A DNA stretch of 43,062 nucleotides, from NCBI GenBank assembly GCA_027451445.1, contig DAIDJG010000618.1, positions 1 to 43,062 on the forward strand, read 5' to 3'. A program made the position numbers and the translations under genes. Below are positions 31,729-41,127 of the stretch, one piece after another. Each line of letters begins with the position of its first letter. The stretch's first letter is position 1. The stretch is from Singulisphaera sp. Its GTDB lineage: Bacteria > Planctomycetota > Planctomycetia > Isosphaerales > Isosphaeraceae. The notes under the pieces were generated by a model. The model saw only the letters and a program-made list of their open reading frames with translations, had not been told where the DNA came from and did not search any database.

Positions 31729-32511
31729 ATGGATACCCATCCTGAGGGCGACTGGCATCGTCCTCCATCCCAGCTCACTCTGGGAAGCGAGGACGTGCAC
31801 GTCTGGCGAATCCCGCTCGACCCGTCGGACACCGTCGTATCTGAGCTGGCGTCGATCCTTGATGTGGACGAGCGCGCCCGTGCGGCACGATTTCACGCAG
31901 TGATCCATCGCACCCGGTTCGTGGTGGGACGCGCCTTGCTTCGAAGAGTTTTGGGGCAGTACCTCGGCTTACGGCCGGAGGAAGTCGCGTTCGTCTATGG
32001 CGAGCACGGCAAGCCCGCACTACGAGGCGAAGCTACGATCGGCGGGCTACGCTTCAATCTTGCCCACTCGAAGGATCTTGCACTTCTGGCGGTGGTGTGC
32101 GGACGTGAGGTGGGCGTTGACCTCGAGGCATTACGCGCTCTTGAGGACGCGGAACGGATCGTCGCTCGGTTCTTCTCAACGCGCGAGCAAGCGGATTTCT
32201 TCCGGGTGGCGCCGGAACTCCGTCAGTTGACGTTCTTCCGGGGCTGGGTCCGCAAAGAGGCGTATATCAAGGCCATTGGCAAGGGTCTGGCGCTGCCGCT
32301 GGGCGACTTCGACGTCACGTTGGCGCCGGGCGATCCGCCGCGGCTGTTGCGCGTTCAGGATCAGCCTGACGAACCGAATCGCTGGGCGTTGGCGGAGCTT
32401 TCCCCGGGGGTTGGTTTCGTGGGGGCGATCGCCGTGGAAGGGACGGGCTGGCGATTGCGCGGGTTCGATGTGACGCACGGACCGCAAGCGAACACCGAAA
32501 ATCGCGAGTGA
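31729..32511 (+). CDS. Sfp-type 4'-phosphopantetheinyl transferase
   Basis: 260 residues from ATG 31729; the frame extends 30 codons upstream without a better start. Sfp-family motifs: RFVVGRALLRRVLG, GKPALRG, FNLAHSKDLALLAV, GVDLEALR (Mg-binding Asp/Glu), and FFRGWVRKEAYIKAIGKGL with the WxxKE catalytic segment. It transfers phosphopantetheine from CoA to the Ser of carrier domains. Its place beside two NRPS genes and three transporter genes marks it as the activating enzyme of this locus. Convergent with the MacB-like gene, 23 bp apart. Confidence 0.93.
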   Translation: MDTHPEGDWHRPPSQLTLGSEDVHVWRIPLDPSDTVVSELASILDVDERARAARFHAVIHRTRFVVGRALLRRVLGQYLGLRPEEVAFVYGEHGKPALRGEATIGGLRFNLAHSKDLALLAVVCGREVGVDLEALRALEDAERIVARFFSTREQADFFRVAPELRQLTFFRGWVRKEAYIKAIGKGLALPLGDFDVTLAPGDPPRLLRVQDQPDEPNRWALAELSPGVGFVGAIAVEGTGWRLRGFDVTHGPQANTENRE

Positions 32512-32534
32512 GTCCAACGCCCCGTCCCGAACGC

Positions 32535-34706
32535 CTACTCGAAGCGAAGAGCGACGATCGGGTCGAGCCTCGACGCTTTCCACGCGGGGTAGTAACCGAA
32601 GATGACCCCGACGGTGATCGAGGCGGAGACGGACGCCAGGATCGCCAGCAACGACGGCTGCGTGGGCCAGGAGGCGAGCACCTTGACGAGGATCGATGCG
32701 CCTCGACCCGTGACGATGCCTGCCGCGCCTCCCATGAGACAGAGCACCACTGCCTCGACGAGAAACTGGCGCAAAATGTCGCGCGGCCGCGCGCCGATGG
32801 CCATTCGCAGGCCAATCTCGCGATAGCGCTCGGTCACGGAGACGAGCATGATGTTCATGATCCCGACCCCGCCCACAACCAGCGAAATCAGGGCCACACA
32901 TAGTAGCAGCCCGGCGACCAGGTTGACGGTCGATTGGACCTGTTTGACAACTTCCGTGAAGTCACGAACCGAGAAATCGTCGGGCTCATCAGGACCAATC
33001 CGATGCCGTTCGCGCAGCAGCGTCTTGATCTGATCCATGGCGACCGGGATTTCCGCCGTGGATCGTGCGCGTACGAGGACAGTGTCGACGTTCGACATTC
33101 GCTCGAGGCGCGGTGAATCCACCGACTGGCTTGCGGAAAAAGTGGGAAAAAGCCCGGTCCGCGAACGGGGGTAGCGGCCTTTGAGTGAGTTGACCTGCTC
33201 GGCCAGCTCGAGCATCTCCTGCGAGGGGCGCGACGTGTTGCCGGACGAGGCGGCACTGACGCGGAATTTGATCGTTGTCCAGGGGGCGAGCATGATGTCG
33301 TCCTGGTCTTCGCCGATGATGTCCGCGCCCTTGGGACGCAGGACGCCGATGACTCTCAGAGGCACGTCATTGACGTAAACCTCCTGGCCGATCGGCGACT
33401 CATCGTCAAACAGCTCCTGCACGAGCGTTCGGCCGAGGATGCACACCATGGCGCTGTCGCGGACGTCATGCTCTGTGAAGATCTCGCCTTCATCCAGCTC
33501 GTCCCAGTCGCGCACTTCGAGGAAGCCCGGCGTGGTGCCGAGCAAGCTCGCGGGAACCCAATTTTTTCCACCGTGGAGCACTTGCCGGCGCGCGTAGACG
33601 ATTGGGGCCAGACTTTGCACAGACGGGCATTCGCGCAAGATCGCGTCGGCATCCTCCGGCGTCAGCGTCTTGACGCTTCCACTCCCGAGGCTCACGCCGT
33701 TGCGCGACGCGGCACCTGCCTGTACGAGGACGTTGTCCACGCCGGTTTTCGTGAGCATCTCGCGGATCGCTGTCCACGCGCCCTTGCCAATCTCGGCGAT
33801 CGCGATCAACGACGCGACGCCAATCACGATTCCGAGCGTGGTCAATGCCGAGCGTAGCGCGTTTCGGCGCAGCGATCGAAGTGCGGTCGACACAGTGCGG
33901 AACAGGAAGCGAGACCCACCGGCTCCCTCGGCCCGTCGCCGACCGGATTTTGACGGCTCGGTGTCGTTTTCGGGGGTCGCTGATCGCTTAGGGTCGGTTT
34001 TCGGAATCGGAGGTTGTTCGTCCACGCCTGTATCGGAGATCACACCGTCGTGGATTCGCACGATCCGGTCGGCATGGCTGGCGACATGTGCGTCGTGAGT
34101 CACCATCACGATCGTCAAGCCGTCTTCGACGTTGAGCTGTCGGAAGAGGGAGAGGATTTCCTCGCCTGTGGAAGAGTCGAGGTTACCCGTAGGTTCGTCG
34201 GCGATGAGCAGCGAGCAACGATTCACGAGCGCCCGCGCGATGGCGACGCGCTGCTGTTCGCCACCCGAGAGCTGCGACGGTTCGTGATCAAGCCGGTCGC
34301 CGAGCCCCACGCGCTCGAGTAAGGCGATGGCCCGCTCGCGGCATTCCCGAGCGGGCGCGTTACGCGCGGAGTAGATCAGCGGCATCATCACGTTTTCGAG
34401 TGCGGTGAGCCGGGGAAGGAGGTTGAAGTTCTGAAAGACGAACCCGACTTTCCGCCCGCGCAGCAAGGCACGTTCGACGACGGAGAGCTCGGAAACCTCT
34501 TCGCCGCCGAGCCAGTAGCGGCCGGAGGTGGGGCGGTCGAGCGAGCCCATGATGTTGATGAGCGTGGTCTTGCCCGAGCCCGAGGCGCCCATCAAGGCGA
34601 CCATCTCACCCGGTTCGACCGTCAGCGAGATACCCTTGAGCACGGGAACCACGATTCGCCCGCGCTGATAGTTCTTCCGGATGCCTTCGAGTTTAAGCAA
34701 CGCCAC
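32535..34706 (-). CDS. MacB-like ABC transporter, ATPase fused to permease
   Basis: 723 residues. N-terminal ATPase: Walker A GASGSGKTT near residue 40, Q-loop FVFQNFNLLPRL, signature LSGGEQQRVAIARAL, Walker B LLIADEPTGNLD, switch HD. Residues about 280-720 are a FtsX/MacB permease: first membrane helix near TTLGIVIGVASLIAIAEIGK, a long periplasmic domain, and three helices at the C-terminus (LLLCVALISLVVGGVGIMNI, AVVLCLMGGAAGIVTG, LAILASVSASITVGVIFGYY). MacB-type pumps export peptides, lipopeptides and macrolides by mechanotransmission. It follows the adaptor gene by 69 bp and is likely part of peptide export or self-protection here. Confidence 0.94.
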   Translation of the reverse strand: MALLKLEGIRKNYQRGRIVVPVLKGISLTVEPGEMVALMGASGSGKTTLINIMGSLDRPTSGRYWLGGEEVSELSVVERALLRGRKVGFVFQNFNLLPRLTALENVMMPLIYSARNAPARECRERAIALLERVGLGDRLDHEPSQLSGGEQQRVAIARALVNRCSLLIADEPTGNLDSSTGEEILSLFRQLNVEDGLTIVMVTHDAHVASHADRIVRIHDGVISDTGVDEQPPIPKTDPKRSATPENDTEPSKSGRRRAEGAGGSRFLFRTVSTALRSLRRNALRSALTTLGIVIGVASLIAIAEIGKGAWTAIREMLTKTGVDNVLVQAGAASRNGVSLGSGSVKTLTPEDADAILRECPSVQSLAPIVYARRQVLHGGKNWVPASLLGTTPGFLEVRDWDELDEGEIFTEHDVRDSAMVCILGRTLVQELFDDESPIGQEVYVNDVPLRVIGVLRPKGADIIGEDQDDIMLAPWTTIKFRVSAASSGNTSRPSQEMLELAEQVNSLKGRYPRSRTGLFPTFSASQSVDSPRLERMSNVDTVLVRARSTAEIPVAMDQIKTLLRERHRIGPDEPDDFSVRDFTEVVKQVQSTVNLVAGLLLCVALISLVVGGVGIMNIMLVSVTERYREIGLRMAIGARPRDILRQFLVEAVVLCLMGGAAGIVTGRGASILVKVLASWPTQPSLLAILASVSASITVGVIFGYYPAWKASRLDPIVALRFE

Positions 34707-34775
34707 TGCGCGACTCCCACCGATGCGTGTCTGCGCGGCCGAGAGGGCCGCCGCACGTTGGTTCGTTCCGTGAGA

Positions 34776-36059
34776 TTATTTTTTCGCCTTCTTCTCGACC
34801 TGAGTATGCGGCAGGATCGACACGGCCTCGTCTGCGCCTTCGTGGCGGACCACGCCGAGGACAACCTCCATCCCTTCCTGAACCTCGTCACCTTGAATCT
34901 CGGTTTGCACGCCGTCGTTCAGACCGACTTTGACGGTGACCGGCTTTACGAACTCACCCTGCTTGATCCAGACGATACCCTCCGCGCCGGATTCCGAGCT
35001 TGCCTGCGTCGCCTCGTGAGCCCGCTTCTGGCGTTCGAGCAGAAACGTCTCCCGCAACGCGGGGGCGACATGCTCGGGTCGTGGTTGCCAGCGCAGGGCG
35101 GCGTTGGGGACGAGCAGGCTTCCCTTGTGCGCTTCGACCTGGAACTGGAGGCGGGCGGTCAGGTACGGCAGGATCTTCCCGCTACGGTTTTCCACAGATA
35201 CGACGACTGTATAAGTGACGACGTTCTGAACCATGCTCGCGTTGAGGCGGACTTGAGACACGCGGCCGGTGAAGGAATCCTTGGGAAAAGCCCCCACGGT
35301 GAACTTGACGTCCTGTCCTTCGTGGACCGCACCGATGTCGGTTTCGTTCACCGAAGCCCAGATTTCCAGCTTGCTGAGGTCCTTCGCGATCAGAAACAAG
35401 CTCGGTGCATTGAGGCTCGCGACGACGGTCTGGCCGATGTTCACGCGGCGGTCGAGGATGACGCCCTTCACCGGGGATCGGATCGTGGCGTGCTTGAGGT
35501 TGACTTCGGCCTCTTCGAGGTTCGCCTTCGCGACCGCCACGCCGGCTTTGCTGACGTCCAGCGCCGCCTTGGCGCTTTCGCAATTGGCCTGAGCCGTCTC
35601 GTGTTCTGATTGCGCCACAATCCCAGTGCCGCGTGCCTGGAGTTTCTTGCTCCGTTCGAGCTCGCGCTCGGATTGGCGGAACTTCGCATCGGCCTCCTCG
35701 ACCTCGGCCTCGGCGCGCAGGACGCTGGCGTTGGCCTGGGCCAACCGGGATTTCAGGATGGAGTCGTCGAGGTGAGCGAGCACGGTCCCTTCGTCGACGT
35801 GCGTGCCGTAGCTGACGGGTTTTTTAGGGTCGTTCGGATCGGTGCCAAAGCTCTGGATCTCGCCGGCGATTTGCGCGCCCACGTCAACGACGTCTTCGGG
35901 TTCGATGGTGCCTGTGGCGTTGATTGTTGTCTGAATATCGGCACGGCGGACGTGAACGGTGCGGTATTCGACGCGCTGGGTGTGGGTGTCGTTCCAGTAC
36001 CACAGACCGGCGGCGCCTACCATCCAAAGCACCGTCATTACGAATAAGAGTTTTTTCAT
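34776..36059 (-). CDS. MacA/HlyD-type periplasmic adaptor
   Basis: 427 residues from ATG 36057-36059; an 11-codon upstream extension lacks support. One N-terminal membrane anchor (MKKLLFVMTVLWMVGAAGLW), then the adaptor core INATGTIEPEDVVDVGAQIA, an alpha-hairpin rich in Ala/Glu (about 110-190), the returning lipoyl strand ATIRSPVKGVILDRRVNIGQ, and barrel parts (KFTVGAFPKDSFTGRVSQVR). Membrane-fusion protein joining the MacB-like pump to the outer envelope. Located directly upstream of it and 63 bp after the cyclic-peptide exporter gene. Confidence 0.93.
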   Translation of the reverse strand: MKKLLFVMTVLWMVGAAGLWYWNDTHTQRVEYRTVHVRRADIQTTINATGTIEPEDVVDVGAQIAGEIQSFGTDPNDPKKPVSYGTHVDEGTVLAHLDDSILKSRLAQANASVLRAEAEVEEADAKFRQSERELERSKKLQARGTGIVAQSEHETAQANCESAKAALDVSKAGVAVAKANLEEAEVNLKHATIRSPVKGVILDRRVNIGQTVVASLNAPSLFLIAKDLSKLEIWASVNETDIGAVHEGQDVKFTVGAFPKDSFTGRVSQVRLNASMVQNVVTYTVVVSVENRSGKILPYLTARLQFQVEAHKGSLLVPNAALRWQPRPEHVAPALRETFLLERQKRAHEATQASSESGAEGIVWIKQGEFVKPVTVKVGLNDGVQTEIQGDEVQEGMEVVLGVVRHEGADEAVSILPHTQVEKKAKK

Positions 36060-36122
36060 GAAGAGATCCTGACAGAAGGCGATTCGCCCCACGGGGCGCG
36101 AGTCTCATGATTATGGTGAGGC

Positions 36123-37760
36123 TTAGAGGTACTGCTCGCGCGCTACGGCCTGCACCGGTTCTTCGAGCAAGCCTTCGTGCAGGCGAACGACGCGGTCGGC
36201 AGCATGATAGTAGTCTTCATCGTGTGTGATGACGAGGACGGCTTTCCCCCTCGCTTTGAGTTCGGGCAGGAGCTCGAGATAGAAAAACCGCTTGAAGCGG
36301 GCGTCCTGGTTGGCCGCCCATTCGTCGAAAACGCAGATGGGTCGATCTTCGAGGATCGCCGTGAGCAGCGCGAGCCGTTTGCGCTGACCCTGCGAGAGGT
36401 CGAGCGTCGAAAAGCGGCCGTTGCTGATTTCGACGCGACCGACGAGGCCAAGCCGGGTGAGTCCGTCTTTCGCGGGTTGGTCGCACACGTCGGGGGTGAG
36501 ACCGAAAAGATCCTGAAAGACGTGCCCGTCGGCGAAAACGACCGAGAAGAGTTGTCGGTACGCTTCGCGGTCCTCCGACGCGAGTGGCTCGCCATCGAGC
36601 AGAACCTGCCCTTTGGCCGGGGCGTAAAGTCCGGCGAGGAGTTTGACCAGCGTCGTCTTGCCGCTACCGTTGCCGCCAGCGAGAAATACGAGCTCGCCAG
36701 GTTGGAGGGTGAGATCGATCGGCCCCAGAACGAACCCGGCTGTGTCAGCCTCGGCGGGGTACTCGTAAGTGAGGCCATCGAGTTGAAGCGTCTTCGTCCC
36801 GAGTGGTCTTGCCGCGAGGTGCGCTTCGGATTCGAGAGCGTCGAGCGCGGGAAAGAGCGCTTCGATTTTGAGTAACGATGCCTGAGCGCGGCCCAGGGCC
36901 GGAAGCCAGGTCATGAGGACGTCGAGGGGCGAGTTTAGGTACAGCACCACGAGCACCACGCCTACTTGTGTGGCCCTGGGGAACTCTTCAAGCGCGGGGA
37001 GCACGAACAGTACGGCGCCGATGAACGCGAAGAACGCGAACTGACCCCACCCTTCGGCAAGGGCAAAGAGCGTGAGTCCCGTTGCCGTTTCCCGGCGCGC
37101 GTTCTCGGCGGCGGGTTCGAGGGATTCGTTGAGGAAGGCTTCCCGCCTCGCGTGGTTTTGCTTCAATTCGCGGAAGCCTTCGATGAGCGAGTGAAAATCT
37201 GTGACCAATACGTCACGACTGGCTCGAGCGGCACGGAGCGAGCGGATCCCTCGCGACGCCAGCACGAGGTAAAGTGAGACGCCGGGCAACGCGAGCACCA
37301 GGCCGCAAATCAGCACCAGCGGCGAGAGCCAGCCCACGTAGAGCAGGCAGGCCGCGACGATCGCCATGTTGATGCAAAGCAAGGGAACGCCCAGGAGCGC
37401 GTGCGTGACGATCGCGATGTCCTCGGTGAGCGCCGCGAGGAGGGCGCCGTGCTCGGTGGCTTCGAACTGGGCCAATGGCAGGGCGAGGATCTTCCGGCAA
37501 AGGAGCAGCGCAAGTCGGGTGACGGATCCTTGTCCGAGTTGCACCATAGCGACCTGTGCGATGCTGCGAGTCAAGGCCGCCAGCAGGCAGAGCCCCGCGA
37601 ACGCCAGCCCGATCCGCACGTTCGAAGCCTCGGGCCGGCCGAGCTCCGCCTGAATCAGCGCGATCAGCGCGACTCCGCTCGCGGCACTTAGCGTGCCGGC
37701 GAGTACGGAGACGACGAGTCCTCCGCGCGAGGCTTTCAAGAGAAACGCGAACATTTTCAT
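36123..37760 (-). CDS. PvdE/SyrD-like cyclic-peptide ABC exporter
   Basis: 545 residues. About 310 residues with six membrane helices (SVLAGTLSAASGVALIALIQ first) precede an ATPase with Walker A AGGNGSGKTTL, signature LSQGQRKRLALL, Walker B ICVFDEWAANQD and switch ITHD. The DLSQGQRKR and DEWAANQD variants, with a single half-transporter length, are typical of the siderophore/cyclic-lipopeptide group (PvdE, SyrD). These move non-ribosomal peptides across the inner membrane. It begins 37 bp after the second NRPS gene and is probably cotranscribed. Confidence 0.93.
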   Translation of the reverse strand: MKMFAFLLKASRGGLVVSVLAGTLSAASGVALIALIQAELGRPEASNVRIGLAFAGLCLLAALTRSIAQVAMVQLGQGSVTRLALLLCRKILALPLAQFEATEHGALLAALTEDIAIVTHALLGVPLLCINMAIVAACLLYVGWLSPLVLICGLVLALPGVSLYLVLASRGIRSLRAARASRDVLVTDFHSLIEGFRELKQNHARREAFLNESLEPAAENARRETATGLTLFALAEGWGQFAFFAFIGAVLFVLPALEEFPRATQVGVVLVVLYLNSPLDVLMTWLPALGRAQASLLKIEALFPALDALESEAHLAARPLGTKTLQLDGLTYEYPAEADTAGFVLGPIDLTLQPGELVFLAGGNGSGKTTLVKLLAGLYAPAKGQVLLDGEPLASEDREAYRQLFSVVFADGHVFQDLFGLTPDVCDQPAKDGLTRLGLVGRVEISNGRFSTLDLSQGQRKRLALLTAILEDRPICVFDEWAANQDARFKRFFYLELLPELKARGKAVLVITHDEDYYHAADRVVRLHEGLLEEPVQAVAREQYL

Positions 37761-37797
37761 CAGGGTGTGGGCTTCTCGGGTCGTCGTGCGTTTCGTT

Positions 37798-40700
37798 TTA
37801 CCGGTCCGCCGAGCGGCCGATTCGTTCGGGGGTCAGGCTTTGCAAGAGGGCGTCAACCTCCGCATCGCTGAGTGATTCGGTTGCGGGTTCGGGGTCGTCC
37901 GAGGCGCATTGCTCGAGTATCTGCTTGTGCTCTTCTTCACTCATCATTGGGAGCGTGCTGATGGGTTCGTCGGGCGCGGCCGTCGCGCCTTCCAACAGGG
38001 TCGCGTAGTGTCTCAGCATGCGGTCGACTGTGGCAGCCTCAAAGAGCGTGGCATCGTACTCCATAATGGCGTTCAGCCCGCCGTCGTCTTCCGCGACGAA
38101 GAGGCTGAGATCGAACTTCGCCGTGCCACTCTCGGCGGGAAGCGGCGTCATGGTGAGGCCGGGGGCTTCGAGCGGGGGGACCGGGGCGTTTTGCAGTGCG
38201 AACATCACCTGAAACAAGGGAGATTGTGCGGATTCGCGTTCGGGGCGGAGCGCGTTCGTGAGTTGCTCAAATCGAACGTCCTGGTTCGCATAGGCATCAA
38301 GCGATGTCTGACGCACGCGTCGGAGGAGCGACCGAAAGCTCGGGTCGCCCGACAGATCAAGGCGCAAGACGAGCGTGTTGACGAAGAATCCGATCAGGTT
38401 CTCGAACTCCGAGCGCGTGCGGCCGGCGACGGGGGTACCGACTGCGAAGTCAGCCTGGCTCGAGTAGCGATTCAGAAGCGTGGCGAAACCGGCGAACAGT
38501 GTCATGAAAGTTGTCGCTCGCTCCTGCCGGCTCAAGGCTCGTAGGGCTCTGTTGAGATCGTCCGAGAGTCGCAACGTGCGCTGACCGCCGTAATGCTGGG
38601 AAGATGAAGGACGGGGCCGATCGGTTGGGAGCTCCAGGACAGGTAAGCCCTGAAGCTTCGCTTTCCAGTAGTCTAGCGCGGGGCTTTGTTGCGTTTCACT
38701 CTGCCAGGCGGCGTAGTCGGCATACTGGATCGCGAGCTCGGGCAGCGGCGACGGTTTGCCCGCGCGGAAGGCGTCGTAGAGCGTCGCAAGCTCGCGGACG
38801 AGTACGCCCAGCGACCAGCCGTCGGAGGCGATGTGGTGCATTGTCACTACAAGAATGTGTTCGTCGTCGCCGAGCCGGATCAACAACGCGCGAAGCAGTG
38901 GGCCGGTCTCCAGGTCAAAGGGACGGGCCGATTCGGCGTCGATCCAGCGACGCGTTTCGGCTTCGCGCTCGAGGGGCGGCAAAGGGGAGAGATCCATCAG
39001 AGGCAGAGGAACGGCGAATTCTTCGGCGATTGTTTGATGCGCGACGCCATCGAGAGTCACGAACGCTCCGCGCAAGACCTCGTGCCGGCGCACGACCTCG
39101 CGGATCGCGGCTTCCAGTGCGGCCACATGCAACTGACCTTGGATTCGTACAGCAGTTGGGATGTTGTACTGGGCGCTGCCCGGCGCGAGACGGTCGAGGA
39201 ACCAGAGCCGTTGCTGCGCAAACGAGAGGGGCAGGGGGCTCGTGCGTTCGAGACGATGGATCGGTGGCATCGAGAGCCCGGATCGCTCGCGTAGGCCATT
39301 TTCAACCTGGCGTACGAGGGTGGCGACGGTCGCGTCTTCGAGGAAGTCGCGTAGCGAGGGCTCGACAGAAAAAGTGTCGCGAATACGGGCCATGAGTTGA
39401 GTGGCGAACAGCGAATGGCCTCCGAGATCGAAGAAGTTGTCGTGCACGCCGACCCGCTCGAGTCCGAGCAAATCACTCAGGATGCTGGCGATGGCTTCCT
39501 CGACCGGCCCGCGCGGCGGCACGTACACGGCGGTGCGGCTGGCCGCGATTTCGAGCTGAGGCAGAGCCTTGCGATCGATCTTGCCGTTGGGGGTCAATGG
39601 GAGCGCCTGCAATCGGGCAAATGCGGACGGGATCATGTAGTCGGGCAACTGCGTGGCGAGCCACGGTCGTAGCGTGTCGGCGGCGAGGTCCGCGTCGTCG
39701 CGCGTTACGAGGTACGCCACCAAAGCCTGCTCGCCGCTCGCGTCCGGCCGGGCGATCACGGCGGCCTCGCGCACCATGGGATGGCGGAGCAGGATGGATT
39801 CGATGTCGCCGAGCTCGATCCGGAAACCTCGGACCTTGACCTGATGATCGATCCGCCCCAGGCATTCGAGCCGGCCGTCGGCCAACCAGCGAGCGAGGTC
39901 GCCGGTGCGATAAAGTCGGGCGCCGGGCTTCGTGCTGAACGGGTCGGGGACAAACTGCTGCGCGCTCAGGCCGGGACGGTTCAGGTAGCCGCGCGCCAGT
40001 CCGGAACCGCCGATGTAGAGTTCACCCGTAATGCCTACCGGGACCGGGCGCAGTCGTGTGTCGAGCACGTACATTTGAGTGTTGGCGATTGGGCGGCCAA
40101 TCGCGATCGGCGCGTCGCCTGGCGCGACACGCTCGATCGAGGACCAGATTGTCGTCTCGGTTGGTCCGTAGAGGTTCCAGAGGGCCTTTCCTTTCTCAAG
40201 CAGGCGATCGGCGAGCGCGCGGGGCAGAGCCTCGCCACCGCAAAGAAGAGTAAGGTCCGGCTCGCCTTCCCAGCCAGCATCGAGCAGCAGCCGCCAGGTT
40301 GCGGGCGTGGCCTGGAGAAACGTTGTACCGGTCTGCCTTAGCAAGTTGGCCAGGCCCTTGCCGTCGGCCGCTGTCGCACGCTCGACGAGCTCGAGGCGGG
40401 CGCCCTGGATCAACGGAAGGTAAAGCTCCAGCGCGGCGATGTCGAACGACAGGGTGGTCACAGCCGCCAGTGTGTCGCTCGATGTCAGCCCCAGGATCTG
40501 ACGCATCGAAAGGAGAAAGTTACTCAACGCGCCGTGTGTGATCTGAACCCCCTTGGGCCGACCGGTCGAACCGGAGGTGTAGATCACGTAGGCGAGGTTC
40601 GCGATAGTCGACAGCGGTTTCGGATTCTCGACGCTCTCGTTGCCGATCGTTGTCCAGTCGGTGTCAAGACAAACGGCTCGCTCGCCATGCGACGCCAGTC

Positions 40701-41124
40701 GCCCTAGGAGGGGTTGCGTGGTGACGAGCACCGGTACGCACGCGTCGGTCAGCATCAACGCCAGACGGCTCTCCGGGAACTGGGGGTCGAGCGGCACATA
40801 CGCGGCGCCCGCTTTGAGGATGCCGAGTAATCCTATAACCATCTCCGGCGATCGTTCGACGCACAGCGCGACCAATGTCTCCGGTCCGACGCCAAGCTTT
40901 CTCAGATGATGGGCTAGCTGATTCGCGCGGCTGTTGAGCTCATCGTACGTGAGCGCGACGTCGAGGAAGCTGAGCGCCACCGCGTCCGGCGTGCGTGCGA
41001 CTTGCGCTTCGAATAATCGGTGTACGAGCGAATCGAATGCCGCTCGCTCGCGGAGCAACCGTGCGAGTTGCCGGCGCTTGTCTTCGGCGTTGGTGATCAT
41101 GGTCGGCTGGACGGCATTACTCAT
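37798..41124 (-). CDS. NRPS, A-PCP-C, predicted glycine-activating
   Basis: 1108 residues. A short helical leader (NAEDKRRQLARLLRERAAFD) precedes an adenylation domain (about 35-530): LTYDELNSRAN, YVIYTSGSTGRPKG, NLYGPTETTIWSS, YRTGDLARW, NGKIDRKALP. Pocket residues read by eye give D-I-L-Q-L-G-L-I-W plus Lys, which I remember as a glycine code. The carrier domain has FFDLGGHSLFATQ with Ser near 570. The condensation domain (about 620-1050) has LPLSFAQQRLWFLD and HHIASDGWS near 763. The protein ends with a short acidic helix (SLSDAEVDALLQSL). No thioesterase or reductase follows. ATG 41122-41124 starts 3 nt after the previous stop, so translation is probably coupled. Confidence 0.95.
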   Translation of the reverse strand: MSNAVQPTMITNAEDKRRQLARLLRERAAFDSLVHRLFEAQVARTPDAVALSFLDVALTYDELNSRANQLAHHLRKLGVGPETLVALCVERSPEMVIGLLGILKAGAAYVPLDPQFPESRLALMLTDACVPVLVTTQPLLGRLASHGERAVCLDTDWTTIGNESVENPKPLSTIANLAYVIYTSGSTGRPKGVQITHGALSNFLLSMRQILGLTSSDTLAAVTTLSFDIAALELYLPLIQGARLELVERATAADGKGLANLLRQTGTTFLQATPATWRLLLDAGWEGEPDLTLLCGGEALPRALADRLLEKGKALWNLYGPTETTIWSSIERVAPGDAPIAIGRPIANTQMYVLDTRLRPVPVGITGELYIGGSGLARGYLNRPGLSAQQFVPDPFSTKPGARLYRTGDLARWLADGRLECLGRIDHQVKVRGFRIELGDIESILLRHPMVREAAVIARPDASGEQALVAYLVTRDDADLAADTLRPWLATQLPDYMIPSAFARLQALPLTPNGKIDRKALPQLEIAASRTAVYVPPRGPVEEAIASILSDLLGLERVGVHDNFFDLGGHSLFATQLMARIRDTFSVEPSLRDFLEDATVATLVRQVENGLRERSGLSMPPIHRLERTSPLPLSFAQQRLWFLDRLAPGSAQYNIPTAVRIQGQLHVAALEAAIREVVRRHEVLRGAFVTLDGVAHQTIAEEFAVPLPLMDLSPLPPLEREAETRRWIDAESARPFDLETGPLLRALLIRLGDDEHILVVTMHHIASDGWSLGVLVRELATLYDAFRAGKPSPLPELAIQYADYAAWQSETQQSPALDYWKAKLQGLPVLELPTDRPRPSSSQHYGGQRTLRLSDDLNRALRALSRQERATTFMTLFAGFATLLNRYSSQADFAVGTPVAGRTRSEFENLIGFFVNTLVLRLDLSGDPSFRSLLRRVRQTSLDAYANQDVRFEQLTNALRPERESAQSPLFQVMFALQNAPVPPLEAPGLTMTPLPAESGTAKFDLSLFVAEDDGGLNAIMEYDATLFEAATVDRMLRHYATLLEGATAAPDEPISTLPMMSEEEHKQILEQCASDDPEPATESLSDAEVDALLQSLTPERIGRSADR

Positions 41125-41127
41125 CGT

